From: Morinoia aosen | Lineage: Eukaryota; Arthropoda; Malacostraca; Amphipoda; Talitridae | Length of the DNA: 64,000 bases | Direction: 5' to 3' | NCBI GenBank assembly: GCA_030386875.1 | Contig: CM059579.1 | Span: forward strand, 15,348,484-15,412,483 | In this document: in pieces, positions 1 through 12,000 of the stretch | Numbering within the stretch: the first letter of the stretch is position 1 | Layout: each line of letters begins with the position of its first letter | Notes under the pieces: generated by a model | Told to the model about the DNA's origin: nothing | Seen by the model: the letters and a program-made list of their open reading frames with translations, nothing else | The model's database searches: none | Translations under genes and position numbers: made by a program

Positions 1-779
1 TTCCATTGAAACTGCAAAACTGCGACAATGAGTTTTCATTGAAACATTTCCATTCTTTTGAATATACCTGTCGGAGACCACTGCTGAGGGTATTACTAAA
101 AAGTGGCATCTCAATTGGTAACTACAGCTCCTAGGCGTTCCTAACGGTCCACACTGAATTCCGGCCAGGTTTGAGAGCATCTTCCACCCCTACGTCTTCA
201 GTCAGCATCTTCAATTTATATACATAGGTTTGTCATCTTACGTGGGCATGATTTTGTCTTTTTGTCGTAAATTTATGTTAATATTTCGACTGAATCGGTC
301 ATTTCTGTAGCTTGTGTTGCTTTAGAGCTTATCATTAATTACTTTGGCGGTAGTTGACCAGTTGAAGAGACCGGTCAAATCAGAAATCTCGTCTTTCTAC
401 ATAGTTTTGCAATCACATTCTGAAATCTATCGATTTTCAGCGCTTTGTCTAACGTTTTTTACATTATGCTCAAATTTACTGATTCAATAAATGCAATGCA
501 CCCACATGACAATTTTCTCCTACCATCATGTTCAACTTCAACGACTAAGGGCAGCGTTCTGCTGAATGGAGGCTGTGGAGGCTTTTCTCCAAACATTAGT
601 ACGAGTATTATGCTCTTTATGCTTTATGCTTGTATTATGTTCTTTACGGGGACCGTCGGGTCAAAATCCGAAATACTATCGATTTTCTGTTTTGAACTCT
701 TGGTATAGAAAGTTTCCTTCCTATTCTAAAGCTATGCTTCAGTTCATAGAAGTGTGTGTTCGTTAGTTTACTACAGCTT

Positions 780-1900
780 ATAAAAGTCAGCCAAATAAGG
801 GGGAGGGGGGGAGGGGATTGGATGGATACAGGCTTACCCCAAAACCCAAAACCTTTCAGCTGGAGGGGTTGGTAGTGGGTTTGTCATTAGGACCTACTTT
901 TGCTAACATTTTCATTTGTGAATACAAAAAATTCTGGTTAGGTGACGGTCCTGATGATTTTAAGCCTGTGTTTCATGAGCGACACGTTGATAAGAGTTTT
1001 TTGCTTTTCGAAGAATAATCATGCATCTTAATTTCTTGTTTATTTGAACTCTAAGCATAGGTCGATCAAATTTACAATGGATGGAGAGAATAACCATAAT
1101 ATTTTTTCGTTGACTGTTAGGTTGGTAAAGTGAATGGTAGATTTCAAACATTCGTTTATAGGAAAGCAACGTTCTCTGGACTAGGTTTGAGTTTTTTAGC
1201 TTTTTGTACCTATAAATACAAATTGAATAGGATAAAGGTCGTTTGTAAGCTGTGCTTTCTCAAGTGCATCCAATTATCCGGTAATGCATTTTTAATTTTT
1301 AATCTTCAACAAATTTTCTCTTGCAATAGATATCCAGTAACTTTATTTGATTCCCAGTTTAGGCTGTTTTGTCCAAAAAGCTTGATAGTCTTCCCTCTAC
1401 CACTTACCCTAACAACTGGCTGTGCATTTTTGTCGCATATTTCGGCGCTCAATCCGAGAAAAATTTAAAAAAGCTGAAATCTCTTGTGCTCAAATTCTTC
1501 AACGGTAAATAGCATGTTGTGTTTACGAAAAATTTTTGTATAAGGTCTATTTTCAGTTTCAAGGAAAAACTTCCTGTTTCGATGCTACCCTCAATTGTTT
1601 ATGAATATAGTTGTGCTTAGTGTGCATACAGGTACTTAGGTTCCTTCGATCGTACCCTAGGACAAAGCATCGCTGAGCATAGGAGAGTCAGCTACCGCAC
1701 AGGATCAAGGTCAGGACAGCAACCTCATTCTGCAATCCGTATTCACGCAGACAACTGCAATTCAATAATCACCAAGAATAATTTTTCAATCATCGGGCAG
1801 GGGTCATGTTTCACCGACGGACGCATTTTCGAATCGTTGCATATTTTAAAGAGTAAACCAACTTTGAATGATACGTCTAGTTGTTCCTCGTTGTGTTTTC
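780..1900 (+). mobile_element. Penelope-like retroelement relic (RT and GIY-YIG parts)
   Basis: The translation shows the Penelope-type reverse transcriptase signature GPTFANIF followed by a degenerate form of the YRRYVDDTF active-site stretch. Further on there is a GIY-YIG-endonuclease-like part with TYR-type motifs and a terminal ESLHILKSKPTLND segment, typical of Penelope-like elements (PLEs). The element is 5'-truncated, since the N-terminal part of the RT is absent, and it is broken several times, so it is an old, inactive copy. A sister copy lies at about 21760-22870 and shares the same truncation. The two were therefore probably duplicated as part of a larger block rather than inserted twice. 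Confidence 0.75.
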
Positions 1901-3069
1901 ATATTTTATTATTATAATCTCAGCCACTGTAAGTGTCAGTAATTAATCACATTTATCTTATGTCGCGTGATAAAATTCATTCCGAAACATTGAAAAGAAT
2001 GTTTAAAAGTTTATTCTTTGCCTGTAAATTTTTAACGAAATAAATTATAAATAATCTAATTTTTAACTCGTTTTATAAAATTTTTTTTCTTACTCTACCG
2101 ATATTCTTCATTGCGTTGTAAGTGTGCTTGTTTGTCTGCTACAACTTGCGTAAGGCCAGTGACTTACGTCAATATCAAGAGTGTCAGGTGACAAGTTTAT
2201 CAGGCTCTCGTGAAAACTTGAATTTGTTGATCTATGAAATGCTACTGCTCCCACTGTTCTAGAGGTACGTAAATGGCAGGTTCATCAATCGATACGGCTT
2301 GAAAGGAAATAAAAAGTGTTACATGTTTTTTCAAATAGTTAGTTGAAAATTAATTCAGAAATATGATGCCATAATAAGAAATCTCAAATTTTGGAAAAAA
2401 TCTCAAGATTCAACGAATCAATGTATAGAAATTGTATGCCCATATTTATTTAGAAAATACATTTAGGTATCTAAAAAAGAGCTGTTGGTTTTGTAATTTT
2501 ATTATTGTAGGAGATACAACATTTTCCGTTTCAACCCTTTTCACTTTTTTCGAAGAAAATATCTTTTTTTAAGATACAAAAATCTTAAAATAATAAATAT
2601 GAATTTTACATCATTTCAAACACATAGCGAAAATTTCAGAAAAATCAGCTTGGTAATGACGGACGTTTTTACCAAGACGGTCCGGTTCAGGTCACCTTCA
2701 TAAGATCATGAAATATTTTTAAAAATTTTCAACATTCTTTCAAACTTGCTTCGGCCTCATGAAATTTTTAGTTCAATTGTCTTTTTCAGCAGTGGGTTAA
2801 TGCGTGAAAATTTAGTGTTAAAATTCATTTCGAATGGTTTTCGTACAGACATGCGTACCAGCAGCACTTTCAGTTTTGTCAAATTCACCTGTTGTTACAA
2901 ACGTATTTTGTGGCAGCAGGTTACTCACTTTGTGATAGAAAAAATTCCGATAACTCCTCTTGAAATCTTTCTGGGTGTAATAAAAACAATACAAATTTTG
3001 TTGTCTTTCTTTTCCTCTCTTTCTTCACAATGGAACATTAAGTTCAGAAATATACTAAGGTTCAAAGAA

Positions 3070-3380
3070 AAACATTATCTGCTCAAAGGAAAAAAGAATT
3101 ACGTCTGAAATAAAAAATAAAAGTATAATGAATTGTAGATACTAAAAATATTTCACAACAGTGAAAATACAAAGTGTGGCACGGAAAAGCCAAAAACAAA
3201 ACACAGAAGCACAAAAGGAATACATGTCAAACATATACGCAACACATGAAACATGAAACATGTACGTTTTCTGTGTCATACTTTGTATTTTTGCTTTCAT
3301 GATATATTTTTAGCACCCACAATTCATTGTACTTTGATCTTATAATTCAGACGCAATTCTTTTTTTCCTTTGAACTGATG
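3070..3380. repeat. Long inverted repeat of possible Penelope pLTR type
   Basis: The left arm (about 3070-3190) and right arm (about 3262-3380) are inverted copies of each other with arms of roughly 100-115 bp and a spacer of about 70 bp. Each arm contains a variant of TACAATGAATTGT and of GCTAAAAATAT. The right arm runs into a hammerhead-like core. The same palindrome is present at about 23860-24160. Penelope-like elements are known for inverted partial terminal repeats, so this is a plausible remnant of one. A MITE is the alternative. Confidence 0.55.
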
Positions 3381-3403
3381 ATGGAGCGGGACTCTGAAAC
3401 GTT
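3375..3403 (+). ncRNA. Hammerhead-ribozyme-like core
   Basis: The sequence has CTGATGA at 3375-3381, a short GGAG/CTCT stem II with loop, then GAAAC at 3396-3400 followed by GTT. This matches the hammerhead consensus CUGANGA - stem II - GAAA, with the minimal palindromic ACGT stem III reported for Penelope-like elements. No clear long stem I is visible, so activity would probably require a dimer, if it is active at all. Confidence 0.4.
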
Positions 3404-3429
3404 TCTTAGTAAAGATGATGAATAAATGG

Positions 3430-3900
3430 GATTTTTCATCATTCTTAAGTTTCTGGTCTGGGGATTGTGGTGGCCAGATAAGAAGCTCAGCTTCATCAGA
3501 ATGTTCTTCCTGCTATTCTTTCAGCAATAATTCAAGCAGCGGGGACTGAGACGTTATTAACTTGGAAGATGGCGTTCCCCTCCTAAAATAGTGCTTGATC
3601 CATAGGATGAACTTCGTCTCCCAAAATTCTTAAATGGCTGTTAATTTCTCAATGCATGGAAATCGTTGATTCGGCGTATTTCTAAGAAATAACACTCTAG
3701 ACCATCACAGAAACCTCGTCTTGTTTACGGTTGGGAGGAGGCAGTCATGCTTAAATGCTTCTCTTGGTTTTGTTGAAACAACACTCGACCGGAAGTCAGA
3801 ATTACTTAACGATTATTATTACCGCGCTCCTTGTATCTTACAGTCAAAGTTGCCTCCGTAGAATAAGCTTAAGTTAAAGCATTGCCATTGATTCGTTCAC
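3430..3900. repeat. Transposon-like segment, family not recognised
   Basis: This segment is highly similar to 24200-24660, including the stretch around GGTGGCCAGATAAGAAGCTC. No intact frame exists on either strand. It sits between the hammerhead-like core and a Tc1-like relic and may be part of the latter (a transposase C-terminal half), but I could not find the DDE residues. Confidence 0.35.
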
Positions 3901-4269
3901 TTCTATCCAATCCAAGGAAGCAAATTGTATCTGCAGCAATTAAAAATTCTTTGTAACAGGTGTTCCTATCGCATCCTTCTGTTATTACTCTGAAGAACTT
4001 CGCATTTACTTTAACAACATCTTTTGCACCTTTTCTGCCGTTGTAGACAGATTCAACAATCATTAGACACTAATAATAATATAAATGATGTCATCTTTCC
4101 GAATGAAATACCATGTGACCCATGCACTCAAAACTTTGCGTGTTTGATTCGTCATTTATTACTAAAATTCTCAAAAAAAAGAATAATGGCTCATTGGTTT
4201 TAGCATCAAATTATTGATCTATGAGCAATGAAGGTCTAACTCTAATTTCGAGCCTTCAGTTATTTGTTA

Positions 4270-4730
4270 GAGAAAAATCACATTTTTCCGCTGCTCAACG
4301 GACGAATTCTCGTGGTTTTAATACAAAGTTAACGCTGCGGAAAATTTGTCTATGAGAGCAGGTGTTTTCTAATTGCAGCTCTTCCGTAGAATTCAGATTT
4401 GTGCAGCTTCCGAAGAATAGTTTTGGTGAAAACCAAGTTTTGTACGTGTTTATTGAGGTCTGCAGTGATTTTAAGAGGCGTCGTCTTGCGACCTCTCTAA
4501 AAATTCGATTTATGGTCTGACTGCCAGTTTAGACTTTCGGCCAGAACTCAGTTTTGCTGAGAAGGTTTTTCTTTCTCTTTTAAGTCAGTCATTTTATTCG
4601 AGACAGTACTTTTCAAAACGTCATGCGTTCGCGTAGTTTCTGTCACACTAGCACCTGCCATATGAGCACCAACAATTTGGCCTCTATGAAAGTCAGAGTG
4701 TTCTGCCATTTTGATAAGGTTATAGCCAAA
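4270..4730 (-). mobile_element. Tc1-like transposon relic (N-terminal transposase)
   Basis: On the minus strand the start of a Tc1-type transposase is readable: a helix-turn-helix region with RGQIVGAHMAGASVTETTRT, followed by fragments resembling the GRKTTPLKITADLNKH region. The catalytic DDE half is not recognisable and there are stops and frameshifts, so the copy is dead. A parallel copy lies at about 25040-25500. Terminal inverted repeats were not found. Confidence 0.65.
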
Positions 4731-4955
4731 TTTATTTAGGTACCGGTAGAACAGTTCATATCGATAAAATCTCAAATAGCTGCAATAATAATTAATAAAA
4801 CATTTTAATATGCCTAGTTTTGATTCTTTATAACATGCTCAAAGATTATGATTCTATAATATTGGTTGTTTTCATTATTTTTGATATATGTAACTTCTAA
4901 ATTTTCAACTACTAACCGTACGAATGAAAAGAACAAAAAAACAAGAAATACTTAC

Positions 4956-5304
4956 GCACGAAAGACTGCCTAATCTTGCAGGTAGTGGCACCGACGGTTC
5001 CATTCCGTCGAGCAGCAACACTCTTCAGGGCATCATCGCCCCACGTCCGACACTGGGCCCCAGGGCGGTCTTTTGAGAAGCAGGAGGCCTGGCCCCACTC
5101 CAGCGCTTGCGATATGGCGAGACAGTGCATGGCGGAGTCCGTGTAGTTCGACCACACTCGTCCTCCACTTTCCATCATGGCAGTTTCGTTGAGTACAGAT
5201 GAGACCCACACCTCTGTGGTGTGAGACTTTCCACATTTCCCCACTGTTCCACGGACCGTAAAAGCCCAAAACCCAATAATGTTGAATAAATTTCCATATC
5301 CCAT
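4956..5304 (-). CDS. Lectin gene A, exon 1 (signal peptide and PAN-like domain)
   Basis: First coding exon of a secreted composite lectin. The start chosen is the ATG before GYGNLFNIIGFWAF, because it gives a signal peptide; an in-frame ATG lies 11 codons upstream. A domain with four cysteines follows (in HCLA, ASCF, AQCR and TTCK), containing the conserved block ALEWGQASCFSKDRPG. The spacing resembles a PAN/apple module, but this is inferred. The exon ends in phase 1 at a GTAAGT donor (4951-4955). It is open over 349 nt. An extra cysteine (GKCGK) is found only in this copy. The next lectin exon expected downstream, the 102-nt exon 2, is missing: the sequence joins DNA that in gene B lies about 1 kb further on. 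Exons 3 and 4 should be outside the window. Confidence 0.85.
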
Positions 5305-5339
5305 TCCAAAGTTTAGAAAATATTTATGGCCTGTCATGA

Positions 5340-7440
5340 AAACCCTGAAATTAAAAGTTAGAATGTGGTTACAAGAATGCAATCGGTGTTAAATGTAAGA
5401 TATATGACCGCAAATGGGAAATAACAAAATGAAACAACGAATGAATTATAATACTAATGCTAGTTCATACGAGAACTGGATTTACTTTTAAAAATAGTGA
5501 ATACAACGTTGAAACCTCATTTCGACAACGTTGATGGAACCTCAATATAAGAAATTTTAAACGCCTGCTGCGAGTCACTTCAAGGAGCTTCAGCTCTCAA
5601 TGGTTTCCAAGCTTATCTGCCGTCCAACTTCAATGCAATCCGTTCCCAGTGATGATGCACCACGCTCATATCAAGGTGCATTGTCATTACTTCTTTCTGG
5701 TTGAAAGCAAATTAACATCGGAACGCGCATTCAAAACCTGCGAGGAGGTATCGCTCATGTGCTTGGTATTGGTTGCGAGCGAGGAATGACTGATAATGAC
5801 GAGAAAATTGGATATCATGACTGTAATTAGATAAATTACAGATTCCTACCGGAGAAATGGATTCGTTAATTTTGTGCGGCCAGTAATGTCATGCATATTA
5901 TAAAAGTGCAGAGGAGGTTATAGAGTGCTTTCAGGTGCAAAATGGCAGCACAGTTTCGGTGCATTGAGTCTTTCATTATGCTGGTGGCTTTTGAAGGCAT
6001 TATGAGAGAAGGAATATTAAAAATTTTAAGGTGCTTCTATAAAAACTGATTTGAGACAAGCATGTTATGTCATGCTGCGTTTTCGAGGAACCACATGAGC
6101 TATACGAATTTAAACTTTTTAAACTTTAAAACAAACTCTGGCATCACTAGTTGCCTCTGTGGCATTTCGGAAAATGGATAGATGTCACAATGCATTCTTA
6201 CCGCAAGGGTAGAGCGCTCATGAACATGTGACAGGATACCTTTACAATAGCATCAAGTGTCAAAATAATGGTCAAAGCAATATTGTTCTCACCACACGCA
6301 AGCAACGTGCATAACAAAATGGTTTCTACTATGATCATGGAAAAAAGGAGTGATTTTGCTCACAAGTATTCTGTGGAAAGAAATTCAATTTTAGTGAATA
6401 ATGCTCATGTGTGGCACACATAAGTAAATTCGGTTGTTTTATTAGTGAAATACCTAGAGATCACTATCTAGATTTCCCCTAGGATTAACATAGATATATA
6501 TCCATTTCGTAAATAAATACCCTTGAAAACTTTTGGGAAGACATGCATGGCATGGCCACGAATTAGCTTTCCAGCAACTGTTAGAGACAGTATTAACGCT
6601 GAAAATTATACAATAAATTTTCAGAACTGAATCACGAGTATCCAAACCAAACTGAAAGATCAGAATAGGAATATTCCTAAGACTTTGTTTTCAAAGACAT
6701 CATTGAAACGTGCAGTTCAATGATCAGCCTGTAATAAAAGAAAGTGAGTTTTTCTGGTGCACGAAAAATATGCATTGAGCCTGCCACTTTTTAATATCTT
6801 TCAAAGCTTCAATTTTTCAAGAAAAATATTTCTATATTAAGAATGTCATATCTTTATTGCTCTTTCTCAAATATATTTTCACTTATTTACTCAGTAGTGC
6901 TGTTCGTGTTTCAACCAGTCAAAATAAAAGTAATAATGAAGCATCTTAAAATATGAAATTTGTCCGAAGGACTTATTCCGTACAACGCACATGGCTTGCT
7001 CATAACAACAAATCATTTGGCAATTAAAAATTATTCACTTCAAAAGTATTGAGCTATACAATAAATAATTGAAGTTTTTACTACATACTTAATCCCCAGT
7101 ATCAAGGCGTTCAACAAATCAACTTTGCCGCTATCTTAGAACTTATCTAATAAACCCTGTCTTTGTGTGGGCGACAAAGTTAGCCTTAGTCCATCTTGAA
7201 TACATGACGAGAACCTTGGTTCTCTTCTGATGGAAACCTTCAAATTCGGAAAAAAATTTGGTCTATTTAATTATGCATACGCATCCTTGAAAGTGGAATT
7301 CACTGATTTCTCCGTAATATGGGCATTTTATCCTAAATAAATTTTGTGATGAATTGTAAGTTGGTGCGTGTGCTTCTCGACTAACTACAAATAGGGTAGG
7401 GGTGAAGCTCATTTATTTTATCTTCTTTAAATCTCTTTCA
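5340..7440. repeat. Lectin 5' flank, duplicated segment (copy 1)
   Basis: Intergenic DNA upstream of gene A exon 1, colinear with about 41590-43690 (gene C), and in part with 27070-28130 (gene B) and 59340-60000 (gene D). No coding sequence is seen. The similarity shows that the genes were duplicated together with their 5' flanks. Confidence 0.8.
5399..5407 (-). promoter_or_regulatory. TATA-like box upstream of lectin gene A
   Basis: On the minus strand the site reads TCATATATC, about 95-103 nt before the chosen ATG. The equivalent position in genes B and D also carries a TATA-like string, which supports both the start choice and a core promoter here. The transcription start itself is not known. 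Confidence 0.45.
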
Positions 7441-7453
7441 CTCAAAAACCTTA

Positions 7454-8238
7454 CTCAGGCGGCGTCACACCATGACCAATCCGTGGTGCTACGTAGCCAA
7501 ATTGATCGGGTAGCTCACCAGAATTATGAAAAGAGCTGTCACACGTTTCAGTATTTTGTAGCGATCCGTAACCGTCTGGATTATTTATTATATTAAAAAA
7601 AAAATTAATAATTTTTCAGAACGAAAAAAAATGTCATGAATTAAAGGTCTGAGGAGTTGAGTTTTAATGATTCAAAATAATTTATCAGACAATCAAAATG
7701 CCTGTGCACCGAAATTCAATGATGAATTGTCCAATATTCACACAGTTTTGCTACTCATTAAATCATTAATTCAAGGCAAGCCGTGTTTAGTAGCTCATGC
7801 AAATTTAAAATTGAAATGAGGAAAATTAATAGATTTTCAACTGTATTGTCAGACAAGTTTATTCACGATTATCAATCTCAAATTGATGATGCTATTTCCC
7901 AAACTCTTCTCTCTAATAAAAATCGGTTGGACACATTATTTCGACAACAGATGAGAGCAGTGTAAAAAATACGCTCAAATAATGATGCTATATTAATAAA
8001 ATAAATTCTGCTCTTTATATATATTTGCCGTGAATGGAAAAGAAATAATTCCTGAATACAAGTAAATAAGTACACTCCCACCCAGTTCTTTGCTATTTCG
8101 GTTACCAAATGTTGACAGTACCCGTTCCTTAAATGGACCGTAGCTCACGGTTTTCGTAGTGCTAGAATGACCGAATGTTGCCGCTATGTAGACGATTATG
8201 ACGAGACGTTACTATTTGTCCACCGTGTGACAGTGGCC
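7454..8238. mobile_element. Non-autonomous DNA transposon with imperfect TIRs
   Basis: The ends carry related inverted sequences: GGCGGCGTCACACC near the left end and the inverse of GTGTGACAGTGGCC at the right end. TTA flanks both sides. This 785-bp segment is absent at the matching point of the paralogous flank (about 43690), and a relative occurs at about 60005-60735. No transposase frame is present. The family (PIF/Harbinger-like by the 3-bp flank) is a guess. Confidence 0.5.
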
Positions 8239-8247
8239 TTAAGTATA

Positions 8248-9060
8248 CAGGTGTGTCCAATGATTTTGAGAAAATTTTTTCGTATTTCATGGTTTTGTTG
8301 CAGAATATACTTATGCTTAATCGCTAACAGCCCTATAATATAGCAAAATTACTGAGAACCAAGGTTAAAAAAATATTGTGTAGATTTTCTTAACAATTGA
8401 CTAATTTTGTTTTCCAAAAATACGGAAAGCTATTTGCGCTAGTTTAAAACCTTATACGGGCGTTTGAGCAGATGAAAGAATCGTTCGCAAGGTGAGTTGC
8501 CTGTTTCTTTTCAAATATTTTGTTCAATGATGTTTTTTATAGATGGTTCATAGATGGTTCAAATTAGGAAAACAATCATTCTTCTCCATCACAGTGCTCT
8601 ATCAAAAAAGGAAATTGTTGCCAAGCAACTTGCATTATCGTTAACTGTCTACAGATTGATAAAACAGTTCAACAAGATAAAATCCATAGTGGTGAAGACA
8701 ACCTCTGGCAAGAAAAGATTGTCATCGGTTCGTCAAGAGAGGGCTTTAGCGCGCTACTCGTTATGGGAAAGGACTGTCAGCAGTTCAGAACTTGCGTTAG
8801 AAAGAGAGAGGGATGGCATGCCTCAGCGCGAACAGTTCGAAGTTTGACTCTTCGACAACGGACTTGCTGAAAACAAGCTGCGAATCACCTCTTTTGACAG
8901 CGAAAAACATCAAAGACCAGCTCAATTTTTCTTGGAAGTACCAGCATTGGACTGCGGAACAATGGTGCAAGGTTATTTTCTCCAGTGAATCTCTGTTCCC
9001 CCAACGGTCAAGCATCCTGCCACTGAAATTAAAGCGTGTTTGAAGATCTACAGATACATT
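8248..9060 (+). mobile_element. Tc1-like transposon relic
   Basis: The left end at a TA reads CAGGTGTGTCCAATGATTTT, like a Tc1 terminal repeat. From 8554 a frame resembles the paired helix-turn-helix start of Tc1 transposases (SKKEIVAKQLALS). A different frame at about 8870-9000 shows the first catalytic region (LLTAKNIKDQLNF, then HWTAEQWCKVIFSSES, where the family has FSDES). The coding region is frameshifted and the right terminal repeat was not found, so the copy is 3'-truncated and dead. The matching site in the gene C flank lacks it. Confidence 0.65.
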
Positions 9061-12000
9061 TGCCGACTTGTTGGAGTTTCTGGGTTTTCTGTCAGGTACC
9101 CCTCGCATGCTCTCTCCCCGCTCCGTACTTGCCTCACTCACCAACACAGGATACAGTGATTGCAAATATTTTCTTTCACCTCACACAACGCACGAACCAC
9201 ATCAGAAAGACGATCAAAGAAACTCGGCTAAACCTATCAAGTTTTTGCTTTCTTGACGAAGCAGGGGCTGGATGTAAAGGCTAACGTTCACGCGGCAACC
9301 ACCAACCGTAATTGTTCATATATCTTCTTAAAGTCATAATCTTAAAATTCTCGATAATAGTCTCTGGTATCCGCAGCCTTCATTATCATTATAATATTTT
9401 GAATAACGATAAAGAGTTCATACATTCCTATTTCGCACAGCGGCTTTGAACATGGATTATTGATATCTTGGCTAAAAATTAATGCCATAAACAGCATATT
9501 CAATATCGATGACATAATAATTGTAAGTCATGATGAAAACCGTAACAGACGAATTTATTTTCAAGAGTTTTCTCAAACATGATTTAATATTTCATGATTT
9601 TTCAGTCTCACCATCAGAATTAAATACATTAAAAATGAGCGATCCGTATGTTCCGATTTTATTTTTGAAAGCTGTTAGCCTTGTTCGTTAGTTTTCGAAA
9701 CCTAATCAATTAAGATTCAAAAAAGTTAGTCCGCTCAATTATTGAACGTGGAAATAAAGAATTTAAACTGTATTGCGCAAAGAAAACTAAATGTGATATG
9801 AAACTAAATGTTTTCACTAAATGTGAAAACATTGCCAAACACAAGAAATAATGCCTTCGTACGTATGGATCTTGAAAACTTAAACCTCATTACGGGCTGT
9901 TCATGAAGAATATTGAGTAGCATTCAACTGATTGAACGTCAAGTTGCCAGTCACAAAGGCATCCCTGAGCACAAAATTTTTATTTGTTTTTCTTTTTCGT
10001 TGTGGTTATCGTGAATCACATATATTATTTGATCCTCTGATGCTGAAAATCATATATATTTTAATGGCAAAAGTTTACTTTATGATTTTGATCACATAAA
10101 CCACAGCAGGTTCATCAAAACTTCAAAATATCTTTATATGGGAAATAAATAACCCTTAGAACTATGAGTAAATATTTCGGTACTTCCTAACTTTAATTAG
10201 CTTCAATTTCTCACAGAGTCGGCACAGAAATACTTCATTTCGAAGCATTTTCTTCATCTGAGTATACAGGCTTCTCATAAAAATAAAGGAACATCTAGAA
10301 AACGTTTTTCACAACAAAATTACATTGGATTGAACTCAGCTCATCATTATCGAGCTGCAAATTCAAAAAACGCCTGTTTGTTCAGGGAAGTGAATGATAG
10401 AAAATCTACGGGATTTAAAACCAGTATTTAAGTACCTAAATTGATTTTTTTTATTATGGATGTTACGAAACATAGAATAGGAGTTCGACTTTCACTAAAT
10501 TCACCTGTCTCGCTTTAGCCCTTAGACGTAAAGATTATCGTTTGTGTCGCATCTACAACAAGTTTACTCCATAGTCTAAGAGTTAGAGGGCATTTTTACC
10601 ACCTGGAGTTTCTTGATAACGAAAGCTGCGAATGCATTAAAAAATAAAAGACCTTAAAGTCAACCAGTTGAAGAGCCAGGTCTGAATTTCATGCTTAGAG
10701 TCCAGTGGAATAAATTGAAAATTTTCAACCAAATAAATTTCGCGAAATATATGTAGTAAGTTCAGCGAAAAATTAGAATTAAGGAGCATAATTCGAAATT
10801 CCCGATGCCACTTTTTCACTGCAAAGAAATTCGAAATTCTTCAATTTGAAAAACAAAATATTACATATATTTTAATTAGTTTAACTATTGCTCGCAGCAT
10901 AAATAGAAGTGCATGATTAAATTAGTTTCGTGTTGTCTAATATCATATTTATATTAAGCACAGACACACAAGTTGTATGTTTTTATGCCTTTTGCTACAA
11001 CCACACCACGGACGACATAGAATATATGATCTGCAAGAATAGATGGCATCTGCTCCTCACCAAGATACTTAGGATTGCCATTTCAGCAGAAAAATTGCTT
11101 CTGTGGAGTATTCCATAAATGACCACAAAACCACTATGAGACTTTTTGGCCAGGGCCTTTATATATGGTTTTATCAGCGCAGTGTAGAGGCTAGATTTTG
11201 GCCACTAAATTCATGGCTGCTTCGGCAAAAAAGTTCCACTGGGACGGCGTTCCAACAGCTTAACTTCACTCACAGTCCGAAGCTTATAATATAAACCTTG
11301 CCCAGCAGATTTACATTGTAATCCCGTGTTCAGCTCTCTGGGTCCTTTTAAAGCGCGTCGTATTAGTCTCACCGGGAAAGGCGTCTGGTCAGGAAAAGCA
11401 GTGCTTCGATGCGCTTTTCCGAGCCGTTGCTGTAGGTTGCCGTTTTCTAAGGGGTTCTTTGGCTACTTTGAATTTTCATTTTCCTCACTTTTAGTTTCAC
11501 TATAGCAATTTCCATTTCATTTTGTCAGTTGTAACCTTGATCCCTAAACTTCATTTTTTTTGAGGAGACATAAGTCTACTCATATTTAATTTTCTTCATT
11601 TATATTTTTTTGAGAATTGGTAATTTAAAAGACGCAAGCCACATTGAAGGTTTTAGCCACAAAAAAAAGCGTGAGTCACATTCAAGGTAATAATTACTTC
11701 GAAGGCGTAAAGCTATGAATATAAATTCGCAGGACCGTAAAAGCTGGAGATGTGACCCATCTCGTTAGAAAACTTCTATTTATCCATGATTTTAATATTG
11801 GATATCCTGAAATGCTTTTGACAACTATTTCTATTTATTCTTCGCTCACTGAAATCTTCAACATTTGAAACATTTGCTCCACCTAAGCTCGATTTTATCA
11901 GGTAAGATAAATCAGCGAACTAATCAAACATACCTTATATAAAAGTTTCAATTAAGAATAAGCTAAACTTTTGTTGCGGGATTTCTTTGAACCCTTAGGT

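Larger units (their letters stand above)
1..4880. repeat. Duplicated repeat-rich block, copy 1
   Basis: This stretch can be followed, with many small differences, along 20960-25640 in the same order: a Penelope-like relic, an AT-rich stretch, an inverted repeat with a hammerhead-like core, a transposon-like segment and a Tc1-like relic. In the second copy it fills intron 2 of lectin gene B and starts about 70 bp from exon 3. By analogy this copy is probably an intron of lectin gene A, whose exon 3 should lie just left of base 1. Copy 2 has extra sequence at about 23600-23850. No intact host gene was seen in the block. Open frames at about 2746-3108 and 3869-4063 match nothing I recognise. Confidence 0.8.

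Noticed and set aside
1130-1468. 112-codon open frame as an independent gene
   Set aside because: It is an internal piece of the Penelope-like relic.
2746-3108. 120-codon open frame on the plus strand
   Set aside because: Not open in the duplicated copy at about 23600, and low-complexity F/S/K-rich; it overlaps the palindrome.
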